The notes beneath the pieces were generated by a model that saw only the letters and a list, made by a program, of their open reading frames with translations, was not told the DNA's origin and did not search any database. This document shows, piece after piece, positions 1 to 7,966 of a stretch of DNA of 64,000 nt. Source of the stretch: Nonomuraea helvata (GTDB taxonomy: Bacteria; Actinomycetota; Actinomycetes; Streptosporangiales; Streptosporangiaceae); assembly GCF_039535785.1 (NCBI RefSeq), contig NZ_BAAAXV010000003.1, positions 44,146-108,145 on the forward strand, written 5' to 3'. Position 1 is the stretch's first letter. Each line of letters starts with the position of its first letter. The translations under genes were made by a program, and so were the position numbers.

Positions 1-726
1 GGCAGCCACACGGGCGAGGACTTCCACGTGCGGCTGGTACGCGAGATCCTCGAGGACTACGGCCTGGACTTCGGCGCGCTGGCCTGCCCGCCGTCGTGGC
101 CGGAGGACACGTCCACCATGTACGGGCTCGTCAGGCAGGGCGCGGAGCCCTCCCGCGAGCGCATGAACTGTTCCGGCAAGCACGCCGCCATGCTCGCCGC
201 CGCCGTGGCCAACGACTGGGACGTGCCCGCGTACCTGTCGGCGGACCATCCCCTGCAGCTCCGGGTGCGTTCGGTCACCGAGGAGCTGGCGGGGGAGAAG
301 GCCGCGCACGTGGCGGTGGACGGCTGCGGCGCGCCCCTGTTCGGCCTGTCGCTGACCGGCCTGGCCCGGGCCGTGCAGTCCCTGGTCCTGGCCGCGCAGG
401 GCACCGCGCCACGCCAGGTCGCCGACGCGATGCGCGCGCACCCCGAGTACGTGGGCGGGAGCGGCCATCAGAACACCGAGCTGATGCGGGCCCTCCCGGG
501 CGCCGTGGCCAAGGGCGGCGCCGAGGGGGTGCTGGTGGTGGCCCTGGAGTCGGGCCACTCGGTGGCGGTGAAGGTCATCGACGGCAGTCCCCGCGCCACC
601 ACGGCCATCGCCCTTGCGGTGCTGCGGCGCATGGGCTGCGACGTCACTCCGGCCGCCGCCTTCGAAGAGGTGGACGTACTGGGCGGCGGCGTGCCGGTGG
701 GCCGGATCGTCGCGACGGCGGAGTGA
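1..726 (+). CDS. Asparaginase (type II-like family), 3' part
   Basis: Incomplete at the 5' end: the frame is open from base 1, reading GSHTGEDFHVRLVREIL, so the true start lies before the window. The SHTGE motif, the ERMNCSGKHAAMLAA stretch and the glycine-rich GCGAPLFGLSLTG segment are typical of the actinobacterial L-asparaginase family that resembles the rhizobial type rather than the E. coli type; the SGKH region is expected to hold active-site residues. The enzyme would hydrolyse asparagine to aspartate and ammonia in the cytoplasm. The stop is followed by three copies of an 11-bp unit (GGCCGGCGTGA) without visible function. Family call is secure; substrate is inferred. Confidence 0.85.
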   Translation, partial: GSHTGEDFHVRLVREILEDYGLDFGALACPPSWPEDTSTMYGLVRQGAEPSRERMNCSGKHAAMLAAAVANDWDVPAYLSADHPLQLRVRSVTEELAGEKAAHVAVDGCGAPLFGLSLTGLARAVQSLVLAAQGTAPRQVADAMRAHPEYVGGSGHQNTELMRALPGAVAKGGAEGVLVVALESGHSVAVKVIDGSPRATTAIALAVLRRMGCDVTPAAAFEEVDVLGGGVPVGRIVATAE

Positions 727-756
727 GGCCGGCGTGAGGCCGGCGTGAGGCCGCCG

Positions 757-2256
757 TCAGAGCGGCCCGCCGCAGCCTTCCGTGAGGCCCTTGGCCGGGC
801 TCTGGCTGGTCTTCTTGGCGGTCGCCGACTTCTTGGGAGACGGGGTCGGCGAGGGTGAGGGGGCGGCGGAGGCGGCGACCGGGGAGTCGGCGTGCGCCGA
901 GTCGCGCAGCGCCTTGCCGGCGATGTCGCGGATCTTCTCCCAGTCGGGATAGCCGGTGCTGATCAGCGGAGGCACGAACTGCACGCTCGTCACCTTCGCG
1001 TTCTTGACCTTCAGCGCCAGCGGCACCAGGTTCTTGAGCATCGACCGCGGGATGTCGGTCCTGATCAGCTCCTTGGTGGCCAGCGCGATCCGGTTGAACC
1101 TGGCCAGCACCGTCGCCGGGTCCGCCTGGTCGAGCAGCGCGCCGAGCACGCAGCGCTGGCGGCGCATCCGGGTGTAGTCGTCGCTGTAGGTGCGCGAGCG
1201 GGCGTACCACATGGCGTCGGCGCCCTTGAGCTTGCGCGTGCCGGCCTTGACCAGGCCCTCGTTGTACTTGCCGAACACCACGTCCTGCTCGACCGTGATC
1301 CGGACGCCGCCGATGGCGTCGATGAGCCGGGCGAACCCCCACATGTTGACCAGGGCGTACCAGTCGACCTTGACCCCGAGGGTGTAGCCGATGGTGTCCA
1401 TCAGCACCTTGGGGCCCTGGTGCTGCCTGCCGCCGAAGAGCTCCGGGTGCGCGTCGGCGTACTCCCAGACGCTGTTGAGCAGGTCGCTGCGCCCGCCTCC
1501 CGGGTCGGCCGGGAGCCGGAAGCCGCCGGGGAACTGCTGGGCCATCGGGGTGCCGGGGCGGAAGCGCACGTTCTCCAGGTTGCGCGGCAGGCTGAACAGC
1601 ACGGTGTTGCCGGTCCGCACGTCGACGCTGGCCAGGTTCATGCTGTCGGTACGCACGCCGATGCGGTTGTCGTCGGCGTCGCCGCCGAGCAGCAGGATGT
1701 TGACCCGCTGCCGCCCCGCCCACGGGTCCTCCGGCTTCTCCCCGGCGGCCGCGGCGGAGGAGGGCGTGTCGGACGGCGTCTCCTGGAAGATGTCGTTGAG
1801 CGTCTGCCGCGAGGTCCACACGGCCTGCGCGGTCCAGCCGAACGGGAGCACCATCACGACGGCGAGCAGCCCCGCCAGCGTGCCGCTGAGGATCTGCCCG
1901 GACTGCGGCAGCCGCCCGGGACGCAGCACGATGAACGAGTGCACGATCAGGGCGAACCACGCCATCCCCAGCACGGCGGCGCCCACCATGATCGCCGTCA
2001 GCCAGGAGTTCTCGGTCAGCGAGCCGATGAGGTTGTCGGTCGTCAGGCCCAGCGCGAGCAGTGCCAGCAGCCCGGCGATGTAGCAGGAGAGCAGCACCAG
2101 CCCGGTCTTGCGCCAACCGGCACGCAGATGGGCGGCTCCGGGCGCGAGTGCCGCCAGCACCAGCCAGCCGAGGACCGCTCCGGCACTCGCCGGTTCCTTT
2201 GCCTGCCGCACGCCTTCCCCGTTTCCCCGAACTCCACGCAAAATCTCAAACCCCAT
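757..2256 (-). CDS. LytR-CpsA-Psr (LCP) family membrane protein
   Basis: About 499 aa. The N-terminal third has about four hydrophobic segments (roughly residues 25-140), followed by an extracytoplasmic LCP domain from about residue 175. LCP hallmarks are visible: RTDSMNLASVDV, FSLPRNLENV, the conserved DLLNSVWEYA segment, VDWYALVNMWGF, and YARSRTYSDDYTRMRRQRCV with its arginines. LCP proteins transfer undecaprenyl-linked glycopolymers to peptidoglycan at the outer membrane face. The C-terminus is a Ser/Pro/Lys-rich tail. An ATG at 2256 is used; a GTG about 45 bases downstream and an upstream start at 2301 are possible, and no Shine-Dalgarno decides. It stands alone, divergent from the next gene, with a palindrome upstream. 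Confidence 0.88.
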   Translation of the reverse strand: MGFEILRGVRGNGEGVRQAKEPASAGAVLGWLVLAALAPGAAHLRAGWRKTGLVLLSCYIAGLLALLALGLTTDNLIGSLTENSWLTAIMVGAAVLGMAWFALIVHSFIVLRPGRLPQSGQILSGTLAGLLAVVMVLPFGWTAQAVWTSRQTLNDIFQETPSDTPSSAAAAGEKPEDPWAGRQRVNILLLGGDADDNRIGVRTDSMNLASVDVRTGNTVLFSLPRNLENVRFRPGTPMAQQFPGGFRLPADPGGGRSDLLNSVWEYADAHPELFGGRQHQGPKVLMDTIGYTLGVKVDWYALVNMWGFARLIDAIGGVRITVEQDVVFGKYNEGLVKAGTRKLKGADAMWYARSRTYSDDYTRMRRQRCVLGALLDQADPATVLARFNRIALATKELIRTDIPRSMLKNLVPLALKVKNAKVTSVQFVPPLISTGYPDWEKIRDIAGKALRDSAHADSPVAASAAPSPSPTPSPKKSATAKKTSQSPAKGLTEGCGGPL

Positions 2257-2273
2257 GGAGGTGCTTACCGTAG

Positions 2274-2287
2274 GCCTCAATTGAGGC
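2274..2287. promoter_or_regulatory. 14-bp perfect palindrome upstream of the LCP gene
   Basis: GCCTCAATTGAGGC reads identically on both strands, 18 bases upstream of the LCP start. A second pair, GTAGGC (2270-2275) and GCCTAC (2292-2297), brackets it. On the minus strand a TACGGT box lies between the palindrome and the start. This may be an operator; binding protein unknown. Confidence 0.35.
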
Positions 2288-2339
2288 GGCAGCCTACGCA
2301 CCGAATACGAAATATGTCTTTATCGGAGCATGAACATCA

Positions 2340-2471
2340 GTAGCCAAACAGACAGCATTGAGATCGTGCGAGGTCGCCGACGGGATCGCCATCGTCACAT
2401 TGAACCGCCAGGAGCGGCCGAACGCCTTCCCCTTTACGATGCGCGGGCGATCAACGGCCGAAAGTAAGCAA
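2340..2471 (+). pseudogene. Remnant of an enoyl-CoA hydratase N-terminus
   Basis: In one plus-strand frame this stretch translates to CEVADGIAIVTLNRQERPNAF followed by PFTMRGRSTAES. That matches the opening beta strand and turn of crotonase-superfamily proteins (consensus V.DGVA.ITLNRP...NA). The similarity ends near 2465 and nothing of the remaining ~220 residues follows; there is no plausible start with a ribosome site. The flanks are AT-richer than the rest of the window. I read it as a decayed gene end left by a deletion. The resemblance is from memory of the family, not from a search. Confidence 0.5.
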
Positions 2472-2524
2472 TGGTGTGCCGCCCGATGTCCCGTCATGGC
2501 CGGACAATCTCTATGGTGTCTAAC

Positions 2525-3451
2525 ATGTACGAGATCACCGTGCTGAACATGCCGGACGACTTCGAGGGCGAGGTCGTCGCGACGCTGGTCGCCAGGAAGG
2601 CCGGATCCCGCAGGGCAGTGCTCTACCTGCACGGGTTCACCGACTACTTCTTCCAGGACCACCTGGCCGACCACTACGTCCAGCGCGGCATCGACTTCTA
2701 CGCGCTCGACCTCCGCAAGTACGGCCGCTCGTTACTGCCGCACCAGACCAGGGGCCTGATCAGGAGCGTCACCGACTACTTCCCCGAGATCGACGAGGCC
2801 GTCCGCGTCATCCGGCAGGACCACGACGAGCTGACGATCAACGCCCACTCCACCGGCGGGCTCGTCGCCTCCCTGTGGGCCGACCGGGTCCGCGGCCGGG
2901 GCCTGGTGGACGGGCTGGCGCTCAACAGCCCGTTCTTCGACCTGAACGTGCCCGCCCCGCTCCGGCTGGCCGCCGATCTGCTGAAGACGCCGCTCTCGTA
3001 CACGAAGAGGGCGCTCCCGCTGGGCATCAGCACGGCCTACGGGCAGACGCTGCACCGCAGCGAGGGCGGCGAGTGGGACTACGACCTGACGCTCAAGCCC
3101 CTCGAGGGCTTCTCGGTGCACGCCATGTGGCTGGCCGCCATCCGCAGGGCGCAGCGGCGGCTGCACGCGGGGCTCGCGGTGGACGTGCCCGTGCTCGTGC
3201 TCGCCTCCAGCAACGGGCTCCGGGTACGCGACTTCGTACCGGAGGCCCGCTCGGCCGACATCGTGCTCGATCCGCGGCAGATCGCCCGCTGGGCCACCTC
3301 GGTGGGCCCGCACGTCACCTGCGTGCGCATCCCGGACGGCGTACACGATCTCGTGCTGTCGGCGGAGCCGGTGCGCAAGCAGGTGTTCACCGAGCTGGAT
3401 CGCTGGATGAACGCGTATCTTGGCCCGCGTTCGGCGGACCAAGACAGTTGA
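2525..3451 (+). CDS. Alpha/beta hydrolase (serine hydrolase)
   Basis: 308 aa, cytoplasmic (no signal peptide). LYLHGFTDYFFQ carries the oxyanion-hole HG motif; INAHSTGGLVASLWA is the nucleophile elbow, with the serine in HSTGG; GVHDLVLS near the C-terminus supplies the likely catalytic histidine. The closest families are lysophospholipase or monoglyceride-lipase type serine hydrolases, substrate unknown. The ATG at 2525 is chosen because homology begins there; a TATGGT box ends 7 bases before it, so a leaderless mRNA is likely. In-frame ATGs further upstream add only unrelated residues. The stop codon lies inside the IS605-like end described below. Confidence 0.78.
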   Translation: MYEITVLNMPDDFEGEVVATLVARKAGSRRAVLYLHGFTDYFFQDHLADHYVQRGIDFYALDLRKYGRSLLPHQTRGLIRSVTDYFPEIDEAVRVIRQDHDELTINAHSTGGLVASLWADRVRGRGLVDGLALNSPFFDLNVPAPLRLAADLLKTPLSYTKRALPLGISTAYGQTLHRSEGGEWDYDLTLKPLEGFSVHAMWLAAIRRAQRRLHAGLAVDVPVLVLASSNGLRVRDFVPEARSADIVLDPRQIARWATSVGPHVTCVRIPDGVHDLVLSAEPVRKQVFTELDRWMNAYLGPRSADQDS

Positions 3452-3481
3452 CGCGCTCCCCGGCGTGAACGCCGGGGATTC
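3448..3481 (-). mobile_element. Solitary IS200/IS605-like right-end hairpin
   Basis: On the minus strand the site reads GAATC, then CCCCGGCGT, a two-base loop, ACGCCGGGG, then AGCGCGTCAA. The order GAAT-CCCC-stem-GGGGAG-...-GTCAA is the pattern I know from right ends of IS605-family elements, where it is also the 3' end of the TnpB guide RNA. No tnpA or tnpB lies nearby, so it would be a relic or solo end. It also provides a 9-bp GC stem just after the hydrolase stop and may work as a terminator. A plain terminator is the alternative. Confidence 0.4.
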
Positions 3482-3527
3482 TGAGGCTTTGACGCCACGT
3501 CCTGCCCGCCGCACCCGGGGATTTGTC

Positions 3528-6158
3528 ATGGAATTTCGGATTATGGGGGCATTGTCGGTACGTGACGGCGCCGAGGATCGCACCCCCACCGTTCCGAAGC
3601 ACCGTGACCTGCTGGCGATGTTCATGCTCAACGTCCGCCGCCCGCTCACCGTCGAGCGGCTGCGACAGCTGCTGTGGCCGCTGGAGGAGGGCGACCGGTC
3701 AGACTCGCTGATCCGCGGCTACATCGGCCGGCTCCGGCAGCTGATCGGCAAGGACGTCATCACCACCGTGTCCGGCACGTACACGCTGGCCATCGACGAC
3801 GATCAGCTCGACGTCGGCCGCTTCCGCCGGCTCATACAGGAGGGGCTGTCCGGGCGTGACGGCGGGAAGCTGCGCGAGGCGCTGGACCTGTGGCGCGGGC
3901 CGGTTCTGGCGGACCTGGACCCTGACGCGAGGCGCTGGGCCGAGACCGGGCGGCTGCGCGAGGAGCTCGAAGAGCTTCGCCTGCTCGCCCTGGAGCGCCG
4001 GATCGAGCTCGACCTGGACGCGGGCCGGCACCGCGAGGTGCTGTCCGAGGTGCGGAGTCTGGTAGCGCAGTACCCGCTCTGGCAGCGTTTCCGCGGCCAG
4101 TTCATGCTGGCGCTCTATCGCAGCGGGCGGCGCGTGGAGGCGCTGTCCGCATACACGGCGCTGCGCGACGAGCTCGACGGCGGGCACGCCATCGAGCCCG
4201 ACCCCGAGCTGCAGCTGCTCTATCACCGCATGCTGCACGACGACGTCATGCTGCATGTCTCCGCGGGCCCGCCGGTGCTGTTACCGCGGGACGTCGCCCA
4301 CTTCACCGGCCGCGCCGACCTGCTCGACCAGGTGTTCTCCGGCCTGGTCGTCGTGCACGGCCCGGCCGGGGTGGGCAAGTCGGCGCTCGCCGTGCGCGCC
4401 GCGTGGCGGCACAGGGAGCGCTTCCCCGACGGGATCCTGTACGCGGACCTGCGCGAGTCCACCCGGCCCGGCGCGATCCTGGAGGACTTCCTGCGCTGGC
4501 TCGGCTGCCCGGCCCAGGCGGTACCGGCATCGGAGGGCCAGCGGCAGCGGCTGCTGCGCACGTACACCGCCAACCGCCGCATGCTCGTCGTGCTGGACGA
4601 CGCCGCCGACGAGTCCCAGGTACGGCCGCTGCTCACCTCGTGCCCCACCGTGATCACCAGCCGGTCGGCGCTCGGCGGGCTGACCGGCGCCGTACGGCTG
4701 CCGCTGGGCGTCCTGGACGACAACGAGGCCCGTGACCTGCTCGTCAAGCTCATCGGCGAGGAACGGGCGGACGACGGCGGGGTGCGGGAGCTGATGCGGT
4801 TGTGCGGCGGGCTGCCCCTCGCGCTGCGCATCGCCGGATCCCGCCTGGCCACCAGACCAGGCTGGACCCCTGGCTACCTCGCGGGCCTGCTGGAGGACGA
4901 GTGCGGGCGGCTGGACCGCCTTCACTCGGGCGACCAGACGGTCCGCAGCGTGTACGCGGTCGGCTACGAGGGCCTGTCCACGCCGGCGCGCCGCATGCTG
5001 CGGCTGCTGGGCGCGCTGTCGGCCCCCGAGGTCGCCGACTGGGCCGCCCAGGTCTTCGGCGACCAGGCCGACACGCTCGTGGACGCCGGCCTGCTTGAGG
5101 CGCACACCGTGGACGTGGCGGGCCAGGTCCGCTACCGCATGCACGACCTGACCCGGCTCTACGCCCGTGAGCGGCTGGTGGAGGAGGAAGGCGTGCATGC
5201 GGTACGGGACGCGCTCGCGCGGCTCCAGGCCGTCGTGATCGCCCGGGTGCAGGCGTCCCGGTTCCCGCTGGTCTCCGGTGAGCCGACCATGCGCAGCCTC
5301 GTGACCAGGGACATCAAGGAGTCGGTCGAGTGGCTCCTCGCCGAGCGCGCGTTCCTCGCCGCCCTGGTCGGCGACCTGTACGAGGCCGGGCTCGACGAGG
5401 GCGCGTGGCGGCTCGCGCATCTGCTGGGCCCGTTCCTGGAACGGCGGCGCTTCCTGGACGACTGGCGGCCGGTCGCCGAGACCGGCCTCGCGGCGGCGCG
5501 GCGCGCGGGTGACGCTCGCGCCGAGGCCCTGCTCCTGCGCGACCAGGGCGACCTGTGCCGGGCCGAGGGCCGGTGGACGGAGGCGCTGGATCTGCTCACC
5601 CGGGCGCTCGGGGCGTTCACGAGCCTCGGTACGTCCAGCGGCAAGGAGGCCGCGCAGGTCCGGCGCAGGATCGGCCAGGTGTACCTGGAACAGGGCCGTC
5701 TGGACGAGGCAGAACGCCAGCTGACCTCCTCTCTGCACGCCTTCAGCGGCGGGAGGGCCGGCGCCGAGGCGCAGCAGGCGCTTGGCGCGGTGCTGCGGCG
5801 GGCCGGCCGCCCCGACGAGGCAGCCGACCGGCTCGCCGCCGCCGCGGGCTTCTTCGATGCTCTGGGCGACCGGCACCGGCACGCCGACACCCTGCTGGAG
5901 CTGGCCGCGGCACGGCTGGCGCAGCGGCGGGTGCCCGACGCCAGGGACTGCGCGCAGCGGGCCAGGTCCATCGCCGTACGGCTCGGCGACCGGCTGCTGG
6001 ACGCGCACGCGCTGCTGGCGCTGGCCCGGGTCAACCGGGCTGAGGGCGACCGCGACGCGGCGCGCAAGCTGGCCGAGGACGCGTTCAAGATCTTCGACGG
6101 AATCGCCGACGAACCCGGCAGGGCGACCGCGCTGGACCTACTCGCCGCCCTGGTGTGA
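3528..6158 (+). CDS. AfsR-like SARP regulator with NB-ARC and TPR domains
   Basis: 876 aa. Residues 1-95 form an OmpR-type winged helix (MEFRIMGALSVRDG, then the RPLTVERLRQLLWP region); 95-245 are the BTAD domain; the NTPase domain has a P-loop GPAGVGKSA near residue 280, Walker B LVVLDDAAD and the LPLALRIAGS motif of STAND ATPases; from about 640 there are TPR-like helical repeats. Proteins of this build activate secondary-metabolite or differentiation genes by binding direct repeats spaced 11 bp. The ATG at 3528 fits the start of the winged helix. Just downstream lies such a triple repeat in front of the next gene, the obvious candidate target. Confidence 0.9.
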   Translation: MEFRIMGALSVRDGAEDRTPTVPKHRDLLAMFMLNVRRPLTVERLRQLLWPLEEGDRSDSLIRGYIGRLRQLIGKDVITTVSGTYTLAIDDDQLDVGRFRRLIQEGLSGRDGGKLREALDLWRGPVLADLDPDARRWAETGRLREELEELRLLALERRIELDLDAGRHREVLSEVRSLVAQYPLWQRFRGQFMLALYRSGRRVEALSAYTALRDELDGGHAIEPDPELQLLYHRMLHDDVMLHVSAGPPVLLPRDVAHFTGRADLLDQVFSGLVVVHGPAGVGKSALAVRAAWRHRERFPDGILYADLRESTRPGAILEDFLRWLGCPAQAVPASEGQRQRLLRTYTANRRMLVVLDDAADESQVRPLLTSCPTVITSRSALGGLTGAVRLPLGVLDDNEARDLLVKLIGEERADDGGVRELMRLCGGLPLALRIAGSRLATRPGWTPGYLAGLLEDECGRLDRLHSGDQTVRSVYAVGYEGLSTPARRMLRLLGALSAPEVADWAAQVFGDQADTLVDAGLLEAHTVDVAGQVRYRMHDLTRLYARERLVEEEGVHAVRDALARLQAVVIARVQASRFPLVSGEPTMRSLVTRDIKESVEWLLAERAFLAALVGDLYEAGLDEGAWRLAHLLGPFLERRRFLDDWRPVAETGLAAARRAGDARAEALLLRDQGDLCRAEGRWTEALDLLTRALGAFTSLGTSSGKEAAQVRRRIGQVYLEQGRLDEAERQLTSSLHAFSGGRAGAEAQQALGAVLRRAGRPDEAADRLAAAAGFFDALGDRHRHADTLLELAAARLAQRRVPDARDCAQRARSIAVRLGDRLLDAHALLALARVNRAEGDRDAARKLAEDAFKIFDGIADEPGRATALDLLAALV

Positions 6159-6213
6159 CGGCCTGGTGTGACGATCGGGTGTGACGACCTGGCGTGACGG
6201 CCTGCTCTGACGG

Positions 6214-6242
6214 CTCAACATCGCCTCAACACGGCCTCAACA
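6214..6242 (+). promoter_or_regulatory. SARP-type operator: three CTCAACA repeats at 11-bp spacing
   Basis: CTCAACA occurs at 6214-6220, 6225-6231 and 6236-6242, each separated by exactly 4 bases, so all three lie on the same helix face. SARP proteins recognise heptamer direct repeats with 11-bp periodicity placed where a -35 box would be. A TAGCTT box follows at 6253-6258, ten bases after the last repeat, and no normal -35 hexamer is present. Confidence 0.7.
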
Positions 6243-6252
6243 TCACCCGCAC

Positions 6253-6258
6253 TAGCTT
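6253..6258 (+). promoter_or_regulatory. -10 box of the SARP-controlled promoter
   Basis: TAGCTT fits the TANNNT consensus and sits just downstream of the heptamer repeats. Transcription would begin near 6265, leaving a ~36-base leader that carries GAGAGAGGAAG as ribosome binding site before the ATG at 6301. Confidence 0.55.
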
Positions 6259-6300
6259 CCTCTTGTCAGTCCAATGGACACGTGAGAGAGGAAGATCACG

Positions 6301-6807
6301 ATGGCGTTCATCACCTTCCGCACCTCGATCGCCGCCCTGGTTGTCGCCGGTGCCGCGACAACCGGTCTCGCGGCCCTCCCTGCCGTAGCGGCTGCTTCGG
6401 GGGCGACCTCGGCGTCCGCGATGGGGACCGCCTCCGGCTCCTGCAGCAAGGGCGGCCCGTACATCAACTTCACCGCGCACTACCACAACAGCAGCCGGTA
6501 CCACGTCTTCACCAAGTTCTCCTGGACGATCGGCGGGAGCGGCGTGCGCAACAAGAACAACGTCGAGTTCCGGGTGAAGCACGACAACCGCCTCGGCCAC
6601 GACCCGATCTACTGGACCTGGAAGTCCCCGGACAACATCCGCAAGGGGTACTCCGAGGTCAACTCCGGCACACAGAACGGCGGGAACCCGGTCCCGAGGA
6701 GCGGCATCAGGGTGCCGAAGAACAAGGCGGCGTACGTGGAGTTCAAGGCCGTCTTCGACAAGAGGGGCACCGACCCGCGCTGCGCCGGTCACACGCGCAA
6801 CGTCTGA
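6301..6807 (+). CDS. Small secreted protein of unknown function
   Basis: 168 aa. Residues 1-31 are a Sec signal peptide (hydrophobic core IAALVVAGAATTGLAAL, cleavage expected near AVAAA). The mature part of roughly 137 aa is basic and rich in Asn, Tyr and Trp, with segments such as YINFTAHYHNSSRYHVF and VEFRVKHDNRLGHDP. It has two cysteines (CSKGGP near its start and CAGH near its end), which could form one disulfide. No enzyme motif is recognised. A strong ribosome site and the SARP-like promoter suggest regulated, abundant export, perhaps controlled by the neighbouring AfsR-like protein. Confidence 0.75.
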   Translation: MAFITFRTSIAALVVAGAATTGLAALPAVAAASGATSASAMGTASGSCSKGGPYINFTAHYHNSSRYHVFTKFSWTIGGSGVRNKNNVEFRVKHDNRLGHDPIYWTWKSPDNIRKGYSEVNSGTQNGGNPVPRSGIRVPKNKAAYVEFKAVFDKRGTDPRCAGHTRNV

Positions 6808-6873
6808 TCCCGTTCGCTGAGGCAGGGGCCGTGTCCTCCAGGGCGCGGCCCCGGCCGGTCGAGGGAGGTTCTC

Positions 6874-7944
6874 ATGCGTCGTCGTCGGATGGCGTTCGCC
6901 GGTCTCATGGTCGCGGCGGTTCTCGCCGGTGGCTGTGCCGCTGTGGAGCCGGCCCGTCCGTCCTCTCAGCCGTCGCCCGCCCCGTACGGGACCGGCCCGA
7001 TGATCGTCGCGGTCTCGCCCGATGGTGTGGTGGTGGCGGATCCCGGCAGCGGATCGTACCGGGGCTACTCCTCGCGCGGGGAGCTGCGCTGGACGGACCG
7101 GGAGGCGTACCGCCAGGACGCGGACGCCGTCTGCGCGGCGCGCTGCCCTGACGCCGTGCTGTCCGCGCCCGCGGGCGACGTGCCGACCTGGCGGCGGCCG
7201 ATGGGGCGCGCCGCGCTGGTGGGCGGTGCAGGGAAGCGGGTGCTCAGCGTACGGGGGCCGTCGGACGCTGTGCTGGCCGAAAACGCGCCGGGGAAGGGCG
7301 GCTGGCTCACCGTGCTCAGGAACGGCGTGAAACGAACGCGGATCCCGATCTCCAGCGCGGCGGGACTCCTCTGGGTGGAGGACCCGGTGCGGTCGGCCGC
7401 CCTCATCGCGTACGACGACCCGGACGTCGCGGGGGCCGACATCCGCTGGTTCCGGCGCGACCGGCACGGCTGGCGGCCGACTGGACGCACGGCGCCCGCG
7501 GCGGGCGTGTGGGGGGCCTGCCTGGCGGACGGCGGCGACCTGACGGTGCTCACCGGCCCCAGCGCGCGGATGCTGGTGAACGGCCGCACAGTGCCGCTCC
7601 GGACCGACCTGAGGGTCGCCGCCGAGTGCGCGGCGGGCCGGGACGGCGCGGTCGTGCTGGACCGCTGGGTGGACGAGCGGGGCGTGCGGCACACGGCCGT
7701 CCGGGGTGTCGGTGTGGACGGGCGTCAGATCTGGGGCAGGGAACTCGCCACTGAGACGACGGTCGCCGCCGATCCGGACGGTCGCCGGTTCGCGCTGGTC
7801 CACGATGGGACGGCGGAGATCGTCGATGCGCGGGGACGTACGACATCGCGGTTCGGCGGGGTGGTGGCCGCCGCGTTCGCGAGGAAGGGCGAGCTCGTCA
7901 CATTGGACGCAGGAGCACGGCCTGGACGTCTCACACTTGGTTGA
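6874..7944 (+). CDS. Lipoprotein, probable beta-propeller
   Basis: 356 aa. The N-terminus MRRRRMAFAGLMVAAVLAGGC is a lipoprotein signal with LAGGC as lipobox, so the mature protein should be anchored through a diacylglyceryl cysteine outside the membrane. The rest has repeated beta-strand patterns (IVAVSPDGVVVADPGSG, FALVHDGTAEIVDARG) resembling WD/PQQ-like propeller repeats, without catalytic motifs. GAGGGAGG precedes the ATG at a good distance. The gene ends 22 bases before the kinase gene, so the two may be co-transcribed and the lipoprotein may serve in the same signalling path. That link is inference. Confidence 0.75.
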   Translation: MRRRRMAFAGLMVAAVLAGGCAAVEPARPSSQPSPAPYGTGPMIVAVSPDGVVVADPGSGSYRGYSSRGELRWTDREAYRQDADAVCAARCPDAVLSAPAGDVPTWRRPMGRAALVGGAGKRVLSVRGPSDAVLAENAPGKGGWLTVLRNGVKRTRIPISSAAGLLWVEDPVRSAALIAYDDPDVAGADIRWFRRDRHGWRPTGRTAPAAGVWGACLADGGDLTVLTGPSARMLVNGRTVPLRTDLRVAAECAAGRDGAVVLDRWVDERGVRHTAVRGVGVDGRQIWGRELATETTVAADPDGRRFALVHDGTAEIVDARGRTTSRFGGVVAAAFARKGELVTLDAGARPGRLTLG

Positions 7945-7966
7945 GCGGATCAGTACCGTATGGACC

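Noticed and set aside
724..757. Triple 11-bp repeat GGCCGGCGTGA after the asparaginase gene
   Set aside because: Period matches a SARP operator, but the units are contiguous GC-rich repeats, there is no -10 box, and the next gene reads the other way.
4281..6008. Long minus-strand open frame (575 codons) across the AfsR-like gene
   Set aside because: Arg/Gly/Pro-rich translation without domains; the plus strand encodes a complete known protein. High GC makes such antisense frames common.
6153..6212. Five GTGTGACG-like repeats after the AfsR-like stop
   Set aside because: Spacing is irregular (14, 12, 13 and 13 bp) and units degenerate, unlike the exact CTCAACA repeats next to them; probably slippage of a GC-rich stretch.
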